DNA of 64,000 nucleotides, taken from Gibbula magus (lineage: Eukaryota > Mollusca > Gastropoda > Trochida > Trochidae). The stretch is taken from assembly GCA_936450465.1 (NCBI GenBank), contig OW388304.1, forward strand, positions 7,446,700 to 7,510,699. Reading direction: 5' to 3'. The position numbers were made by a program, and so were the translations under genes. Shown here one piece after another: positions 61,801 to 64,000 of the stretch (within the stretch, counting starts at the first letter, position 1; each line of letters starts with the position of its first letter). The notes beneath the pieces are model-generated. The model was not told where the DNA came from. It was given only the letters and a program-made list of their open reading frames with translations, and made no database searches.

Positions 61801-62332
61801 TGAAAGAACAAGAGTCGGCACACTTCATTGTTCCAGTCGACATTTTAATGTATAATTCTTGGAATTCTAGAGACTTTATAACAACATTGCATCAGCTCAC
61901 AATTGGAAAGTTTGTTAAAGGGACACCGCATGGAGGATAAAAATAAGATCAGATTTATCTACCTATGCTGATTAGCATATCGCTTTACTGTGTACATGCA
62001 GTAGTTTTTATTACCAATTACTTCAATTGTCTGAAATTGGGGTACTGTGACTTACTAGCAGACACGTTAATAAGCATAGATCGATCAATCTGATCTCATT
62101 TTTATCCTCGAGGCAATGTCCCTTTAAGAACCAGTTCGTATCCCGGTAGATTTAATATTTTGCAGATTTGGTTCCTCGGAATAAGGTGGAGTATAATCAG
62201 ACAGGACACCTCAACTCCTCCTAACCTTGGGTCACTGGGCGTTCCGAGGGGGGCGAACGCTGCTACAGGAATGTTGTTTTTCTGACAGAATTCTATCAAC
62301 TTCCTGTTGGTATTGTGACAGTTTACCTCTAC
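58822..62332 (-). CDS. Aldo-keto reductase (AKR1-like), 3' half, 5 exons
   Basis: Members of this family reduce aldehydes and ketones using NADPH in the cytosol. The exons in transcription order are 62226-62332 (VEVNCHNTNRKLIEFCQ to GTPSDPR), 61592-61670 (PERKTALLEEAAIQDIATRL), 61299-61382 (VCLRFLVQQGLAVIPKSANQ, then TRIVENLQ), 60169-60251 (IFDFELSQEDMEKLYGLN) and 58822-58864 (GHKYYPFDEEF, TAG stop). All junctions are GT-AG and the phases fit. The IPKS...R..EN segment is the NADPH phosphate-binding part of the barrel. VEVNCHNT replaces the common VEVHPY. The catalytic Asp, Tyr, Lys and His lie in upstream exons, which I did not find in the window; the gene presumably continues past 64000. Intact splicing and the normal C-terminus suggest a working gene. 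Confidence 0.88.
58979..59656. mobile_element. Pearl/Helentron-like element with about 150-bp internal repeats
   Basis: Starts with the palindrome AGTGAGCACAGCTCACT and TATACCCCCGC. Contains three diverged repeats around GCATAAATTATGCAAATGAG (59157, 59305 and 59467). Ends with GGACGGACGGACG, then a hairpin TATACCCCCG...CGGGGGTATA. It lies in the last aldo-keto reductase intron. Confidence 0.6.
60339..60685. mobile_element. MITE with GGGGCAGTAGCACG ends
   Basis: GGGGCAGTAGCACGTTTTTT at the left and AAAAAACGTGCCACTGCCCC at the right form a 20-bp imperfect inverted repeat. ATTAA occurs on both sides. It lies in an aldo-keto reductase intron. Confidence 0.7.
61919..62123. mobile_element. piggyBac-type MITE with TTAA duplication
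   Basis: Ends AGGGACACCGC... and ...GCAATGTCCCT are inverted repeats of about 45 bp including GGATAAAAAT and GATCAGATT. TTAA flanks both sides (61915-61918 and 62124-62127). It lies in an aldo-keto reductase intron. Confidence 0.75.
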
Positions 62333-64000
62333 CTGCAAATAATTCAGTACAACTTTTCTTTTAAATATCTTTTATATATTTTTATGAATCAAGCATATCA
62401 TGTTATGAGCACAGCACTCTTATATATATGTCATTGTAATCGTGAGGTCCAACAGCACAATGATGAGAAAAGCATAATATTATTTCAAATATATCTGGAG
62501 TTGTTGTGTGTAATATCAACAATTTACAATGCTTTGAACACCTTTTCATAATTTATTTGAAACTCCATTTGACTCATATACAATTTCAATTTTTTAAAGT
62601 ATTTCAATGAGAAATTATTCCTTATCAGAAAGGCATGAACAAAATACATTCAGATTGTAAACATGTTCAATTCAAATATATTCAAAATATCAAGAATAAT
62701 AGATATTTGTATAAATATTGACTATATTGTTTAAAATAAGTACATTATACCTAGAGGTGTGACAAAACAAAAGTTAGTTAAATAATGTATATTTATTATA
62801 TAATGAGCAATGAAATACCAAGATTTATTAGTGAAATAAACTGTCTATCAGTGAAGATATCTTATATTTCACTGTGGCCAGTGACTGATATATCACTACT
62901 CAAAGGTTAAAAATCAAGTGTTTGACATCATAAAACAATGGTGTGACATAACAAATTCTCTTAAGCAGTAACATTGTTACTACAGTGACAGATTCTTCCT
63001 AGCAACCACTCAACATGAAAACGATACTGTTGTGGCATACTTTTATGGATAACATCATTATGATAAATAGAATATCTGTCAATTATGGACAAATACCATG
63101 TTTATCTCATCTCGTGAGGTTGAAAAATTATATATTTTCACTTGTGGCTGCACTACTCGTGAAAACATAAACTTTCTACCTCACTCGATGAGATAAACAT
63201 GTTATTAGTCAAGAAAAGGCAGATATCCTCTATGTATTTTCACTGTCTTGTTGAAGATAGTACTATACACATCATCATGCACGTGCAGCATCTGACGTCA
63301 TAAGGGTTAAGCTTTGAGGTCACAGTATGTGTGCCCCAATCACAATGGTAAGCAAGTCTTGTAAGTTTCATACCGGTACATTAAACTTTAAATTAAGAGT
63401 GCACAACAATACCCCATATGATAAGGGGTTATTTGATAATTTTCATTGAGAATCGCCGATTGCTTGTCCCCGTTTGACACTGTATCGTATCATGTCAAGT
63501 AAATCAAGTTATAAACTAGATTAGCGTTTGCAAAAGCAGAGCAGCTCCGAAACTTAGGGTCTCGCCTTTCCCTGTTCCGCCTTCTCGTCAGCATCAATAA
63601 AATGGGAATTCTTTTTAACAAATTTTTTTTCATTATTTGAGTTATTACTAATCATCACTGGGGTCACTTTTCACAAGTTTGTTCTTAAAACCTATTTCTT
63701 CTCTCAAAATTTTATCCAAGGATTAACGTGGCTTTAACCAATATCTCATGACCTTGACCTTGACCATCAATGATCACTTTTCATCGCGTATAACAATCAT
63801 GCAATGACTCAAAGTGTTCATAGTTAAAATATGGCATATTCACAAAAGCATGCTTAAGTTTTGACCTCACTGTGACCGTGACCTTTGACAGATTTTAGCG
63901 AAAACGTTTACAAATCTTGGTCTTTCTCCATAGTTCATATATACCAAATAAGAGCCTAATAGCACAAAAAAGTTTGAAGTTATCATGTATACAAGGATTG
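62333..64000. other. Upstream intron of the aldo-keto reductase, or intergenic
   Basis: I searched for earlier aldo-keto reductase exons and saw none. 63090-63230 contains a dispersed repeat with inverted CATGTTTATCTCATC words. 63740-63890 has GACCTTGACCTTGACC-type repeat phrases typical of degraded pearl-like elements. Confidence 0.4.

Overview
This window is animal nuclear DNA: AT-rich, intron-bearing, with few genes and many transposons. A lophotrochozoan is likely, probably a mollusc and perhaps a gastropod. The signs are pearl/Helentron-type elements (tandem core repeats, then an ACGG microsatellite and a hairpin end), a LINE with a TGAATTGAATTGAA-type tail, and the general repeat style. 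No species can be named from the sequence alone.

Layout. 1-14.7 kb holds no confident gene. It carries MITEs (Tigger-like at 2.3 kb, Harbinger-like at 2.8-3.5 kb, several copies of a TACACTGTCGGCC family), a decayed Tc1 transposase start near 3.9 kb, and a 2.4-kb pearl-like element with a 145-bp array (11.8-14.2 kb).

14.8-47.98 kb is the core. Three paralogous multi-exon genes (called A, B and C here) all lie on the minus strand. Each begins with a phase-1 signal-peptide exon, continues with a short linker exon ending in (L)xAE, and finishes with a last exon rich in dibasic sites and copies of an LHxRDxPT-like motif. A (14868-24127) is short and has a complete Ty3/gypsy-like retrotransposon in intron 2. 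B (31848-35025) has its last exon expanded by a 174-bp (58-residue) tandem repeat. That array has a frameshift, and its distal end is cut off by a LINE. C (37830-47764) has one terminal part (exons 4-5) preceded by four head-to-tail copies of a cassette made of TATA box, signal exon, exon 2 and exon 3. I do not recognise the family. It looks like a rapidly evolving group of secreted peptide precursors.

47.98-57 kb is mostly repeats: a nested pair of pearl-like elements with a second 145-bp array, two long inverted repeats, one unrecognised broken coding stretch (53.5-54.1 kb), and microsatellites. 57.2-62.3 kb is the 3' half of an aldo-keto reductase gene on the minus strand (five exons ending in a normal stop). 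Its catalytic N-terminal half lies beyond the window or was not found.

How things relate. A and B sit in a segmental duplication (about 14.73-25.5 and 28.76-36.05 kb). Each copy has since gained its own insertions: the LTR element in A, and a LINE, two MITEs, a SINE and a Tc1 fragment in B. The promoters of A, B and the outermost C cassette are recognisably related, which supports a common origin and possibly shared expression.
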